Origin: Oscillospiraceae bacterium
GTDB taxonomy: Bacteria; Bacillota; Clostridia; Oscillospirales; Butyricicoccaceae
Assembly: GCA_902797555.1 (NCBI GenBank)
Contig: CADBTM010000016.1
Span: 1-13,823 of the forward strand
Direction of reading: 5' to 3'
Length of the DNA stretch: 13,823 bases
Made by a program: the position numbers and the translations under genes. This document shows, in pieces, positions 6,552 to 13,646 of this stretch. The notes beneath the pieces were generated by a model. It did not search any database and was not told the DNA's origin. It worked only from the letters and a program-made list of their open reading frames with translations. Position 1 is the first letter of the stretch. The number at the start of each line of letters is the position of its first letter.

Positions 6552-7798
6552 TGAAGCGACTCCCAAGTAATTGCGAAATCCCCAAGGGTTTCGTCTGTGA
6601 GATTGTTGAGATAGTCCAGCGTCAGAGGGCTTTCAAAGTTTTTGACACCGTGCTCGGCGCACAGGTCGTCGGTATAGGATTCCAGCGTATAGATGGTATA
6701 CCCGCCTTTGTTTTTGTAGTGGGTCACCGTGGGGATCACTCCGGCGGAATCGGTGGTCAGAAGCTTGCCTTCAGGATCAAAGGTCAGGCGGACGTCAAGA
6801 ATGCCGCCCAGCATGGTGGCGCGCTTGTGCTGACCGGAGACAAAATTGCCCAGGGCATATACGCACAGCGTCTTCTGTCCGCTCTCGCTTTCCAGCCACT
6901 CCACCGGCTCGAGCACATGGGGATGGGTGCCGATGATCAGATCGGCGCCCCAATCGCACAGCTCCTGTGCCAGCTTGCGCTGATAGCTTGTGGTGGTGAG
7001 CTGATATTCGTTGCCCCAATGCATGGAAACGATGAGATAATCACACAAGGGGCGAATGGCTTCGCATTCCCGCTTCATCTTGGCCTCGTCGATGAGGGCG
7101 ATCATATATGCTTTGTCCTTTGGCAGAGAATATCCGTTCAGACCATAGGTGTAGGACAGAAAGCCGATGCGCACACCCTGCTTTTCCACGATGCAAAGCG
7201 CTTCGCTCTCCTCTTCGGTAAGAAAAGCACCGAGAAGTGCATCAAAGGGGCGCTGCTGCATATTTTCCAGGCATGCGGTGAGACCCTTGACCCCTTTGTC
7301 CAGGGAGTGATTGGTGGCAAGGTTTGCAACATTGAAGCCCGCTTGGATCAATGCGTCTGCGCATTCAGCGGGAGCGGCAAGATTGGGGTATGCGCTGACC
7401 TCACCGGTCAGCATGACCTCCTGATTGATAAAGGCGATATCGCTGCCGTCGATGATTTCGGCGATGTTCTCATACAGATGATAAAAATCGTAGGTGCCGT
7501 CCTCTTTCCTGCTGTCGTTGGAAAGGGTATTGTGCAGCAGATTATCCCCCGCTGCGACGATGCGAATCTGGATATTCTCCGGCTCGGGCTCGGGCTCCGG
7601 TTCGGGAAGCGGTTCGGGCTCGGTGACAGGAGGGGTTTCCGGCTGAGGTGTCGACTCGGGCTGCTGGGTTTCCACAGGTGCCGGCGACGGTTCGACCGGC
7701 GTCACGACCTGAGGCTGCTCCTTTGCAGCGCCGCAGGCGGACAGCACTGCCATAGAGAAAACAAGAAAGAGAAGTATTGCGCGGGAAATACGTTTCAT
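6548..7798 (-). CDS. CapA-like (PGA_cap / metallophosphatase-fold) lipoprotein
   Basis: 416 residues from the ATG at 7796-7798. The signal peptide is of lipoprotein type: M-K-R, a hydrophobic core, and the lipobox L-S-A-C with Cys22. Residues 26-75 form a Pro/Glu/Thr linker ending in repeated Glu-Pro pairs, likely a spacer through the cell wall. The catalytic-type domain (PF09587-like) follows: A-A-G-D-N-L-L-H at 82-89, N-Q-E at 125-127, T-N-H-S-L-D at 162-167, H-W-G-N-E-Y at 260-265 and G-T-H-P-H-V at 290-295. These are the metal-binding positions of the calcineurin-like CapA/PgsA fold, so it is probably extracellular. Family members include the poly-gamma-glutamate synthesis protein CapA/PgsA, but capB and capC are absent here, so the substrate is unknown. 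The ATG is favoured over a GTG 18 nt upstream because AAGGTG lies correctly before it. It is first in an operon with dusB (ATGA overlap), the sigma factor and the anti-sigma factor. Confidence 0.88.
   Translation of the reverse strand: MKRISRAILLFLVFSMAVLSACGAAKEQPQVVTPVEPSPAPVETQQPESTPQPETPPVTEPEPLPEPEPEPEPENIQIRIVAAGDNLLHNTLSNDSRKEDGTYDFYHLYENIAEIIDGSDIAFINQEVMLTGEVSAYPNLAAPAECADALIQAGFNVANLATNHSLDKGVKGLTACLENMQQRPFDALLGAFLTEEESEALCIVEKQGVRIGFLSYTYGLNGYSLPKDKAYMIALIDEAKMKRECEAIRPLCDYLIVSMHWGNEYQLTTTSYQRKLAQELCDWGADLIIGTHPHVLEPVEWLESESGQKTLCVYALGNFVSGQHKRATMLGGILDVRLTFDPEGKLLTTDSAGVIPTVTHYKNKGGYTIYTLESYTDDLCAEHGVKNFESPLTLDYLNNLTDETLGDFAITWESLQ
7577..7621. repeat. Short GGCTCG-type tandem repeat encoding the Glu-Pro linker
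   Basis: Degenerate hexamers of the form GGCTCG / GGTTCG / GGCTCC recur through this stretch on the plus strand. They encode alternating Pro and Glu on the minus strand, at about residues 60-74 of the CapA-like lipoprotein. Copy number could change by slippage in whole codons, altering linker length without a frameshift. Confidence 0.6.
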
Positions 7799-7819
7799 TT
7801 CGATCACCTTCCGCACAAT

Positions 7820-7848
7820 ATGATATCAGATTTTCTTTCTAAAGACAA
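7820..7848 (-). promoter_or_regulatory. Promoter of the capA-like/dusB/sigma/anti-sigma operon
   Basis: On the minus strand TTGTCT (7843-7848) and TATCAT (7820-7825, 5 of 6 to TATAAT) are 17 nt apart, the ideal Sigma-A spacing. Transcription would start near 7813, giving a leader of only about 15 nt that begins at the ribosome binding site. Confidence 0.6.
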
Positions 7849-7860
7849 TCCATAATCCGA

Positions 7861-7880
7861 AATTCCAAGAAAAATTCCAA
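7861..7880. repeat. Pair of AATTCCAA direct repeats between divergent promoters
   Basis: Two copies of AATTCCAA (7861-7868 and 7873-7880) are spaced 12 nt start to start, close to one DNA turn. They lie between the -35 of the minus-strand operon and the -35 of typA. They could be a binding site for a regulator, or chance in an AT-rich spacer. Confidence 0.35.
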
Positions 7881-7898
7881 TTCTGACGGCAAGAAGCG

Positions 7899-7928
7899 TT
7901 GACAAGACAGGAAAAACCGAAGTATAAT
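7899..7928 (+). promoter_or_regulatory. Sigma-A-type promoter of typA
   Basis: A perfect TTGACA at 7899-7904 and a perfect TATAAT at 7923-7928 with an 18-nt spacer. The expected start near 7935 gives a 30-nt leader carrying TGGAGGA ahead of the typA ATG. This is the strongest promoter in the window and suits a constitutively expressed translation GTPase. Confidence 0.88.
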
Positions 7929-7965
7929 AAATTGTTTGAAAATTTCAATTTGGAGGAATGCGAAA

Positions 7966-9801
7966 ATGATTCGCAATGATCTGAGAAATATTGCCATCAT
8001 CGCTCACGTCGACCATGGCAAAACTACGCTGGTAGATGAGATGCTCAAGCAGGGCGGCGTTTACCGGGAAAATCAGGCTGTCGTCGATCGCGTGATGGAC
8101 TCCAACGATCTGGAGCGGGAGCGCGGCATCACCATTCTTGCCAAGAACACCGCCGTTCAGTATAAGGGCACCAAGATCAACATCGTGGACACGCCGGGTC
8201 ACGCCGACTTTGGCGGCGAGGTGGAGCGCATCCTCAAGATGGTCAACGGCGTTATCCTGCTGGTGGACGCTGCCGAAGGTCCTATGCCCCAGACTCGTTT
8301 TGTGCTGAGCAAGGCGCTGGAGCTGGGTCACCGTGTGATCGTGGTGGTCAACAAGATCGACCGTCCCGATCAGCGCATCCACGAGGTGGTGGACGAGGTG
8401 CTGGAGCTGCTGCTCGACCTCAACGCAACGCAGGAGCAATTTGACTCTCCCATGCTCTTCTGTTCCGGAAGAAACGGCACCGCTTCCTATTCTCCCGAGG
8501 TGGCCGGCACCGATCTCAAGCCGTTATTCGATACCATTCTGGACTATATCCCCGCTCCCGATGTGGATGTGGAGGCTCCCTTCCAGATGCTTGTTTCGTC
8601 CATCGACTACAATGAGTTTGTGGGGCGTATCGCCATCGGCCGCATCGAGCGTGGTACCATTAAGCAGAATCAGGAGATCGTTGTATGCAATTATCACGAT
8701 CCTGACAGTGTCAGCAAAAAGTGTAAGGCCGTTTCCCTTTACACCTTTGACGGATTGAATCGCACCCCTGTAACCGAGGCTTCTGCGGGAAATATCATCG
8801 CCATGAGCGGTATCGGTGAGATCACCATCGGCGACACCATCTGCGCGCCTGACACGGTCGAGCCCTTGTCCTTTGTTAAGATTTCCGCCCCCACCATTGA
8901 AATGACCTTCTCTGTCAATGACGGGCCCTTTGCGGGACGGGACGGAAAATACGTTACCTCCCGTCAGCTGCGTGACCGCCTGTTCCGGGAAACGCTGAAG
9001 GATGTTTCTCTCCACGTCAGCGAGCTGCCCGATTCGATGGACAGCTTTAACGTGGCAGGCCGCGGTGAGATGCATCTGTCCATCCTCATCGAGACCATGC
9101 GCCGGGAGGGATATGAGTTTCAGGTCTCCCCTGCCCGCGTGCTTTATAAAGAGATCGACGGAGTTCGGTGCGAGCCCATGGAGCGCCTTGTGGTGGACGT
9201 GCCCTCCGACTGTGTGGGCGCCGTCATTGAAAAAATGGGCAGCCGTAAGGGCGAAATGCTGGAGATGACTCCCGTGGGCAGCCGCATGAAGGTGGAGTTT
9301 CTGGTGCCCTCTCGCGGACTGTTTGGCTATCGGAACGAGTTTTTGACCGATACCAAGGGCGAAGGCATCATGGCCAGCGTATTTGACAGCTATGCCCCCT
9401 TTAAGGGCGAGGTCACCCGCCGGAACACCGGCTCTTTGATCTCCTTTGAGACAGGTGAATCGGTGGCCTACGGTCTGTTCAACGCCCAGGAGCGCGGCGC
9501 TCTCTTTATCGGCCCCGGCGTGGACGTTTATGAAGGCATGGTGGTCGGTATGACCCCCAAGATGGAAGACATCATCGTCAACGTCTGCAAGCGCAAACAG
9601 CTTACCAATATGCGCGCCGCAGGCTCGGACGAAGCTCTTCGCCTCACCCCTCCCCGCCAGATGAGTCTGGAGCAGTGCATGGAGTTTTTGGCGGACGACG
9701 AGCTGCTGGAGGTCACTCCCAAGCATCTGCGCATCCGCAAGCGTATCCTCAACGGTCAGCTCCGCATGAAGGACAAGTTTGGCGGAAAGAACCGCTGCTG
9801 A
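7966..9801 (+). CDS. typA: Translational GTPase TypA/BipA
   Basis: 611 residues, the family's normal length. It is a ribosome-binding GTPase related to EF-G and LepA, involved in ribosome assembly and stress or cold adaptation. G-domain motifs are all present: G1 A-H-V-D-H-G-K-T-T at 13-21, switch I R-E-R-G-I-T at 51-56, G3 D-T-P-G-H at 75-79 and G4 N-K-I-D at 129-132. A beta-barrel domain II follows, then EF-G-like domains, and the TypA-specific C-terminus with G-L-F-G-Y-R-N-E-F and later N-M-R-A-A-G-S-D-E-A. The ATG at 7966 lies 8 nt after GGAGGA; an ATG at 7958 is too close to that site and runs into a stop after three codons. It is a single-gene unit with a strong promoter and its own terminator. 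LepA and EF-G are excluded by length and C-terminus. Confidence 0.97.
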   Translation: MIRNDLRNIAIIAHVDHGKTTLVDEMLKQGGVYRENQAVVDRVMDSNDLERERGITILAKNTAVQYKGTKINIVDTPGHADFGGEVERILKMVNGVILLVDAAEGPMPQTRFVLSKALELGHRVIVVVNKIDRPDQRIHEVVDEVLELLLDLNATQEQFDSPMLFCSGRNGTASYSPEVAGTDLKPLFDTILDYIPAPDVDVEAPFQMLVSSIDYNEFVGRIAIGRIERGTIKQNQEIVVCNYHDPDSVSKKCKAVSLYTFDGLNRTPVTEASAGNIIAMSGIGEITIGDTICAPDTVEPLSFVKISAPTIEMTFSVNDGPFAGRDGKYVTSRQLRDRLFRETLKDVSLHVSELPDSMDSFNVAGRGEMHLSILIETMRREGYEFQVSPARVLYKEIDGVRCEPMERLVVDVPSDCVGAVIEKMGSRKGEMLEMTPVGSRMKVEFLVPSRGLFGYRNEFLTDTKGEGIMASVFDSYAPFKGEVTRRNTGSLISFETGESVAYGLFNAQERGALFIGPGVDVYEGMVVGMTPKMEDIIVNVCKRKQLTNMRAAGSDEALRLTPPRQMSLEQCMEFLADDELLEVTPKHLRIRKRILNGQLRMKDKFGGKNRC

Positions 9802-9820
9802 GTACAAATGAACATAAAAG

Positions 9821-9846
9821 AATCCCGCGGATCATTCCGCGGGATT
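9821..9846. terminator. Bidirectional terminator of typA that overlaps the 3' end of lgt
   Basis: A perfect 10-bp stem, AATCCCGCGG (9821-9830) with CCGCGGGATT (9837-9846), has a 6-nt loop. On the plus strand TTTTCATTTTC follows; on the minus strand CTTTTATG follows. The lgt stop codon (9832-9834) is in the loop and its last sense codons form one arm. Confidence 0.85.
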
Positions 9847-10689
9847 TTCATTTTCATTGGATGTCTTTTGAATCGGCGCTCCGGTGGTCAGGTCGATGGG
9901 CTTGTATCTCTTTGTCGTGTGCAGATAGATCAGCAGCACCACCGAGATCACAACGCAGGCGCCGCCCACCAGCTGGGATGCCTTGAGCCCGGTGTGTCCG
10001 ATATACAGACTGTCGGTGCGGAGAAACTCCAGCAGAAAGCGGATCAATCCATACCAGCCGGCATACATCAGCATCAGCTCGCCGCGGAATTTTCTCCTGG
10101 AGGAATACCAGTGAAGGAACAAAAACCCCACCAGATTCCAGATGGATTCATACAAAAAAGTGGGATGAACCGGGGCGGCCCCGTTGATCACCATGCCCCA
10201 AGGAAGAGCCGTCTCTCCACCGTGCGCTTCCGCATTGATGAAATTTGCCCACCGTCCGATAAACTGGGCTATGATAAATCCCATACCGATCATATCACAG
10301 GCGCTGAGCAGGTCGGTTTTATGGCGCTTGCAATAGATCACCGCCACCAGAACCGCCGCGATGATGCCGCCGTACATGCCAAGTCCGCCGTTCCAGATCT
10401 TGATGATCTCGCCGGGATTGGCGCTGTAATAGTCCCACTCGTTGATGACGTAATAGACGCGGCAGCCGAGGATGCCCGCAGGGATGCCCCACAGGATCAT
10501 ATCGGTCATCTGGTCGACGTTCCAGTTAAACTTATTCACCCGCTTGAGGGTGTAGGCCGCCGCCAGCAAAAAGCAAATTGCTAGGATAATGCCATACCAC
10601 ATGATGGGGCGGCCAAAAACGGTAAACGCCACACGGTTGATATGAAACACATGGTCGAACAGCTTGGGGAAGGAAATATCGTTGATCAT
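9832..10689 (-). CDS. lgt: Prolipoprotein diacylglyceryl transferase
   Basis: 285 residues, about seven membrane segments. Lgt moves the diacylglyceryl group of phosphatidylglycerol onto the lipobox Cys of preprolipoproteins, the first step of lipoprotein maturation. The Lgt signature G-R-W-A-N-F-I-N-A-E at 145-154 is intact, including the essential Arg and Asn positions. H-P-T-F-L-Y-E-S is at 175-182 and L-E-F-L-R-T-D near 220-226. The G-G-L-G-M-Y-G-G loop at 101-108 has Tyr106 where E. coli Lgt has the important His103; Tyr at this place is usual in Firmicutes. The ATG at 10687-10689 has GAGGTG about 6 nt upstream. The gene begins 4 nt after the EamA transporter stop and likely shares its transcript. 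The hydrophilic C-terminal tail (Asn/Glu repeats) is encoded opposite the typA terminator and its T tract. Likely local substrates are the GerC-like and CapA-like lipoproteins. Confidence 0.96.
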   Translation of the reverse strand: MINDISFPKLFDHVFHINRVAFTVFGRPIMWYGIILAICFLLAAAYTLKRVNKFNWNVDQMTDMILWGIPAGILGCRVYYVINEWDYYSANPGEIIKIWNGGLGMYGGIIAAVLVAVIYCKRHKTDLLSACDMIGMGFIIAQFIGRWANFINAEAHGGETALPWGMVINGAAPVHPTFLYESIWNLVGFLFLHWYSSRRKFRGELMLMYAGWYGLIRFLLEFLRTDSLYIGHTGLKASQLVGGACVVISVVLLIYLHTTKRYKPIDLTTGAPIQKTSNENENPAE

Positions 10690-10693
10690 ATAG

Positions 10694-11614
10694 TCACCTC
10701 AAATATGAATCATTTTTCTTTTGCGGCAGAGGGAACTGGGCAAGGATCACCGCAGCAAACACAAGAGCACAGCCAAGCAGCTCTTTGATCGAAAGTGATT
10801 CGTGGAGCAGCACCCAGCCGGAAAGGGCGGCAAACACCGATTCCAGGCTCATCAGCAAGGTCGCTGTTGTGGGGTCGGTATCCCTCTGTCCGAGGATCTG
10901 AAGTGTATAGGCGACACCGCAGGACATGACACCGGTATAGAGAATCGTTCCTTTTGCCGCCCAAAGGCTTTCCAATGTGGGCGTTTCAAACAAAAACATT
11001 GGGATCATGGAGATCAGTCCTGCCACAAGAAACTGGACACAGGACATCCGGACGCCGTCCACATTCTTTGCGCTGAAGTGGTCGATGCACATGATGTGCA
11101 GAGAAAAGAAAACCGCGCAGCACAGAACCAGCAGATCGCCCTTGGAAACCGAAAAGCCCTCTTTGACGCAAAGAAGATAAAAGCCAACCACAGCGATAGC
11201 CACACACAACCAGATGATTTTGGGAATCTTCTTTTTGATAAAGACGCCCATCAGGGGAACAATGACGATATAAAGCGCCGTGATAAATCCCGCCTTGCCC
11301 GCTGTGGTCATACTGATGCCGTATTGCTGAAAGGAGCTGGCGATAAACAAAATGATGCCGCAAAAAACACCGCCGATGACAGAGGTCTTGTTTACCTTTT
11401 TTTGCTCCTGGGGAGAAAGCCGCTGCTCCGCAGGCTTCAGCCGGTCAAAGAGCAGAATCACCGGAATGAGCACGATCCCGCCGATCAACGTTCGAACGCC
11501 GTTATAGGTAAAGGGCTCTACATAGTCCATTCCGGCGCTTTGTGCCACAAAGGCCGTGCCCCAGATGAGCGCAGTGATCAGGAGCATCAAATTGCCACGC
11601 ATTTTTTTACTCAT
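10694..11614 (-). CDS. EamA/DMT-family transporter
   Basis: 306 residues with about ten hydrophobic segments arranged as two EamA repeats (roughly residues 5-150 and 160-300), the drug/metabolite transporter layout in the cytoplasmic membrane. Typical features are the first helix L-L-I-T-A-L-I-W-G-T-A-F, a Y-G-I segment before the T-T-A-G-K-A-G-F-I-T-A-L-Y helix, and in the second half T-A-T-L-L-M-S-L-E-S-V-F-A-A-L with the following G-W-V-L-L-H-E-S. The substrate cannot be predicted, since family members export amino acids, nucleotide products or other small molecules. The ATG at 11612-11614 has GAGGT about 6 nt upstream. It heads an operon with lgt, which starts 4 nt after its stop; the pairing may be simple neighbourhood rather than function. 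A Sigma-A-type promoter lies at 11668-11696. Confidence 0.9.
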   Translation of the reverse strand: MSKKMRGNLMLLITALIWGTAFVAQSAGMDYVEPFTYNGVRTLIGGIVLIPVILLFDRLKPAEQRLSPQEQKKVNKTSVIGGVFCGIILFIASSFQQYGISMTTAGKAGFITALYIVIVPLMGVFIKKKIPKIIWLCVAIAVVGFYLLCVKEGFSVSKGDLLVLCCAVFFSLHIMCIDHFSAKNVDGVRMSCVQFLVAGLISMIPMFLFETPTLESLWAAKGTILYTGVMSCGVAYTLQILGQRDTDPTTATLLMSLESVFAALSGWVLLHESLSIKELLGCALVFAAVILAQFPLPQKKNDSYLR

Positions 11615-11667
11615 ATCTTACCTCATGGATCTGTCGGACGATTTCCGAACGATAGTTTCTTCTATTT

Positions 11668-11696
11668 ACTATACCAAAGAAAGCAGGTTTTGACAA
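11668..11696 (-). promoter_or_regulatory. Sigma-A-type promoter of the EamA transporter-lgt operon
   Basis: On the minus strand TTGTCA (11691-11696, 5 of 6) and TATAGT (11668-11673, 5 of 6) are 17 nt apart. Transcription would start near 11661, leaving a leader of about 47 nt. Confidence 0.75.
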
Positions 11697-11712
11697 GGGC
11701 ATTTCTTTTTGG

Positions 11713-11741
11713 TTGCACTTTTCCCCGATCTGTGATATCAT
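11713..11741 (+). promoter_or_regulatory. Sigma-A-type promoter of pepF
   Basis: TTGCAC at 11713-11718 and TATCAT at 11736-11741 (5 of 6) are 17 nt apart. The start would be near 11748, with a leader of about 34 nt that contains GGAGG. Its -35 lies only 16 nt from the -35 of the opposing promoter, so the two may compete or share a regulator. Confidence 0.65.
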
Positions 11742-11781
11742 TTTTTCATGGATCAAAATACGCACATGGAGGATAGAAATC

Positions 11782-13581
11782 ATGGAAGAAAAACGCATCC
11801 CCAAACGCAGTGAAGTGAAAAAAGAAAACACTTGGGCAACGGAGGATATCTTCCCTTCGGATCAGGCATGGATGGACGAATATACCTCCCTGCAGGGTGT
11901 TCCCGCCAAGGCTGCGGCATTTCAGGGCACGCTGGGACGCAGCGCAAAGGATCTTTTGGCCTATTTCCGGGAAGAGGATGAGATCGGTAAACGGATGGGG
12001 CTTTTGTTCAATTATGCCTCCCGCAAGCACGACGAGGATATGACCAACAGCACCTATCAGGATATGAGCGGCAAGGCCATGTCCCTTTATGTCGCCATTG
12101 AAAGCGCCGGTGCCTTTGCCGTTCCCGAGATTCTGGCTATTCCCGATGAGACCCTGGAAAAGTTCTTTGAGGAAGAGCCCGAGCTGAAAATCTATCGCCG
12201 CCCCCTGGAGCGCATTCGCCGTCAGAAGGCGCATACCCTTTCCAAGGAAGAAGAGGCCATTCTTGCCGCCGCCGGCGAGATCGGCAACGCCCCCTCTTCC
12301 ATCGCCAGCAGCTTCCGCAATGCGGATCTGCGCTTCCCCTCTGTCACCGGAAGCGACGGTGAAACCCATCCCCTCACCCAGGAAAGCTTGGTCTATTTGC
12401 TTCACAGCCCGGATCGCGCTCTGCGCAAGACCACCTTTGACACCTATTACGACACCCTGCGCAGCTGGAGAAACACTGTTGCTGCCACGCTGGACGGACA
12501 GTTCAAGCAGATGCTGTTTTATTCCCGCGCTAGAAAGTACGGCTCCACGCTGGAGGCTTCTCTCGATCAGACCGAAGTGCCTGTCAGCGTGTATCACAGC
12601 CTGATCGACGCCGTGCATCGCAATCTGGACAAAATGTACCGCTATGTTGGTCTGCGGAAAAAGCTGCTGGGTCTGGACGAGCTGCACATGTATGATCTGT
12701 ACGTGCCCATCGTCGCTGACGCCACCCAGAAGATCTCCTTTGAGCAGGCCAAACAAAACGTTCTGGACGCGCTGGCCGTTCTGGGCGAGGATTACACCGA
12801 TATCCTGAAAGAGGGCTTCCGGAATCGCTGGATCGACGTGTACGAGAATGAAGGCAAGCGGGGCGGCGCCTATTCCGCGGGCGGCGATCCTCACCCCTAT
12901 GTGCTGCTCAATCACAAGGACAATCTGGAAAGCCAGTTTACGCTGGCGCATGAGATGGGTCACGCGCTCCACAGCTATCATTCCATCAAGCATCAGCCCA
13001 GATGCACCTCTCACTATGTGATTTTTGTGGCCGAGGTTGCCTCCACCTGCAATGAAGTGCTGATGATGCAGCATCTGCTGCGCACCACCCAGGACAAAAA
13101 GCAGCGGGCGTATCTGATCAATTACTTCCTCGAGCAGTTCCGCAGCACCATCTATCGTCAGACCATGTTTGCCGAGTTCGAGCTCATCATGGGCAAGGCG
13201 GTGGAAAACGGCCAGGCGCTGACCGCCGATTTCCTGTGCAATGAATACCACAAGCTGAACAAGCTTTATTACGGAGACAATATCACGGTGGACGATGGGA
13301 TCGCCATGGAATGGGCACGAATCCCCCACTTCTATTACGATTACTACGTCTTCCAGTATGCCACCGGCTTCTCCGCTGCCATCGCCATCGCCATGCGCAT
13401 CCTCAAGGAAGGCGCCCCCGCTGTGGCGGATTACAAAAAGTTCCTCTCCTCCGGCAGCAGCGCGGATCCCATTTCCCTGCTCAAGATCGCCGGCGTGGAT
13501 ATGTCCTCTCCCAAGCCCGTGGAGCAGGCGCTCGATCTGTTCGGACAGCTCCTCGACGAGATGGAAGACTTGATGAAATAA
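11782..13581 (+). CDS. pepF: Oligoendopeptidase F (M3B metallopeptidase)
   Basis: 599 residues, the normal PepF length. It is a cytoplasmic zinc peptidase that cuts short oligopeptides, used in peptide recycling and nutrition. The N-terminus has the family start R-S-E-V, then W-A-T-E-D-I-F with a following W. The catalytic site is H390-E391-M-G-H394, with E418 in F-V-A-E-V-A-S-T as the third zinc ligand 28 residues after the first His, as in M3 peptidases. Downstream come R-Q-T-M-F-A-E-F-E and the Y-Y-x-Y-Y-V-F-Q-Y-A-T-G substrate-site segment typical of PepF. The ATG at 11782 follows GGAGG by about 9 nt; upstream in-frame starts would lie in or before the promoter. No signal peptide is present. 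It forms a single-gene unit between a promoter and a strong hairpin. Confidence 0.96.
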   Translation: MEEKRIPKRSEVKKENTWATEDIFPSDQAWMDEYTSLQGVPAKAAAFQGTLGRSAKDLLAYFREEDEIGKRMGLLFNYASRKHDEDMTNSTYQDMSGKAMSLYVAIESAGAFAVPEILAIPDETLEKFFEEEPELKIYRRPLERIRRQKAHTLSKEEEAILAAAGEIGNAPSSIASSFRNADLRFPSVTGSDGETHPLTQESLVYLLHSPDRALRKTTFDTYYDTLRSWRNTVAATLDGQFKQMLFYSRARKYGSTLEASLDQTEVPVSVYHSLIDAVHRNLDKMYRYVGLRKKLLGLDELHMYDLYVPIVADATQKISFEQAKQNVLDALAVLGEDYTDILKEGFRNRWIDVYENEGKRGGAYSAGGDPHPYVLLNHKDNLESQFTLAHEMGHALHSYHSIKHQPRCTSHYVIFVAEVASTCNEVLMMQHLLRTTQDKKQRAYLINYFLEQFRSTIYRQTMFAEFELIMGKAVENGQALTADFLCNEYHKLNKLYYGDNITVDDGIAMEWARIPHFYYDYYVFQYATGFSAAIAIAMRILKEGAPAVADYKKFLSSGSSADPISLLKIAGVDMSSPKPVEQALDLFGQLLDEMEDLMK

Positions 13582-13603
13582 TCCAGGAGCCGCAAAAAAC
13601 AAT

Positions 13604-13634
13604 AAAAAGGCGCTGCATTTGCAGCGCCTTTTTT
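13604..13634. terminator. Bidirectional intrinsic terminator between pepF and cdd
   Basis: An 8-bp GC-rich stem, GGCGCTGC (13609-13616) with GCAGCGCC (13621-13628), has the 4-nt loop ATTT. It is preceded by AAAAA and followed by TTTTTT, so it works as a terminator on both strands for two convergent genes. Confidence 0.93.
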
Positions 13635-13646
13635 ATGATTCCGTTT

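Noticed and set aside
6548..7798. Poly-gamma-glutamate capsule locus
   Set aside because: Only a CapA-like protein is present; capB and capC are absent, and the fold is widespread in solitary lipoproteins.
6551..7855. A 434-codon plus-strand open frame opposite the CapA-like gene
   Set aside because: The opposite strand has a signal peptide, lipobox and metal-site motifs; this frame has none and would start within the dusB junction.
8524..9807. A 427-codon minus-strand open frame opposite typA
   Set aside because: It is antisense to a complete TypA, has no family features, and the His/Gly-rich translation is typical of a shadow frame.
11746..13602. A 618-codon open frame on the minus strand opposite pepF
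   Set aside because: It lies entirely antisense to an intact PepF with all catalytic residues, has no ribosome binding site or recognisable protein, and reflects codon bias of the true gene.
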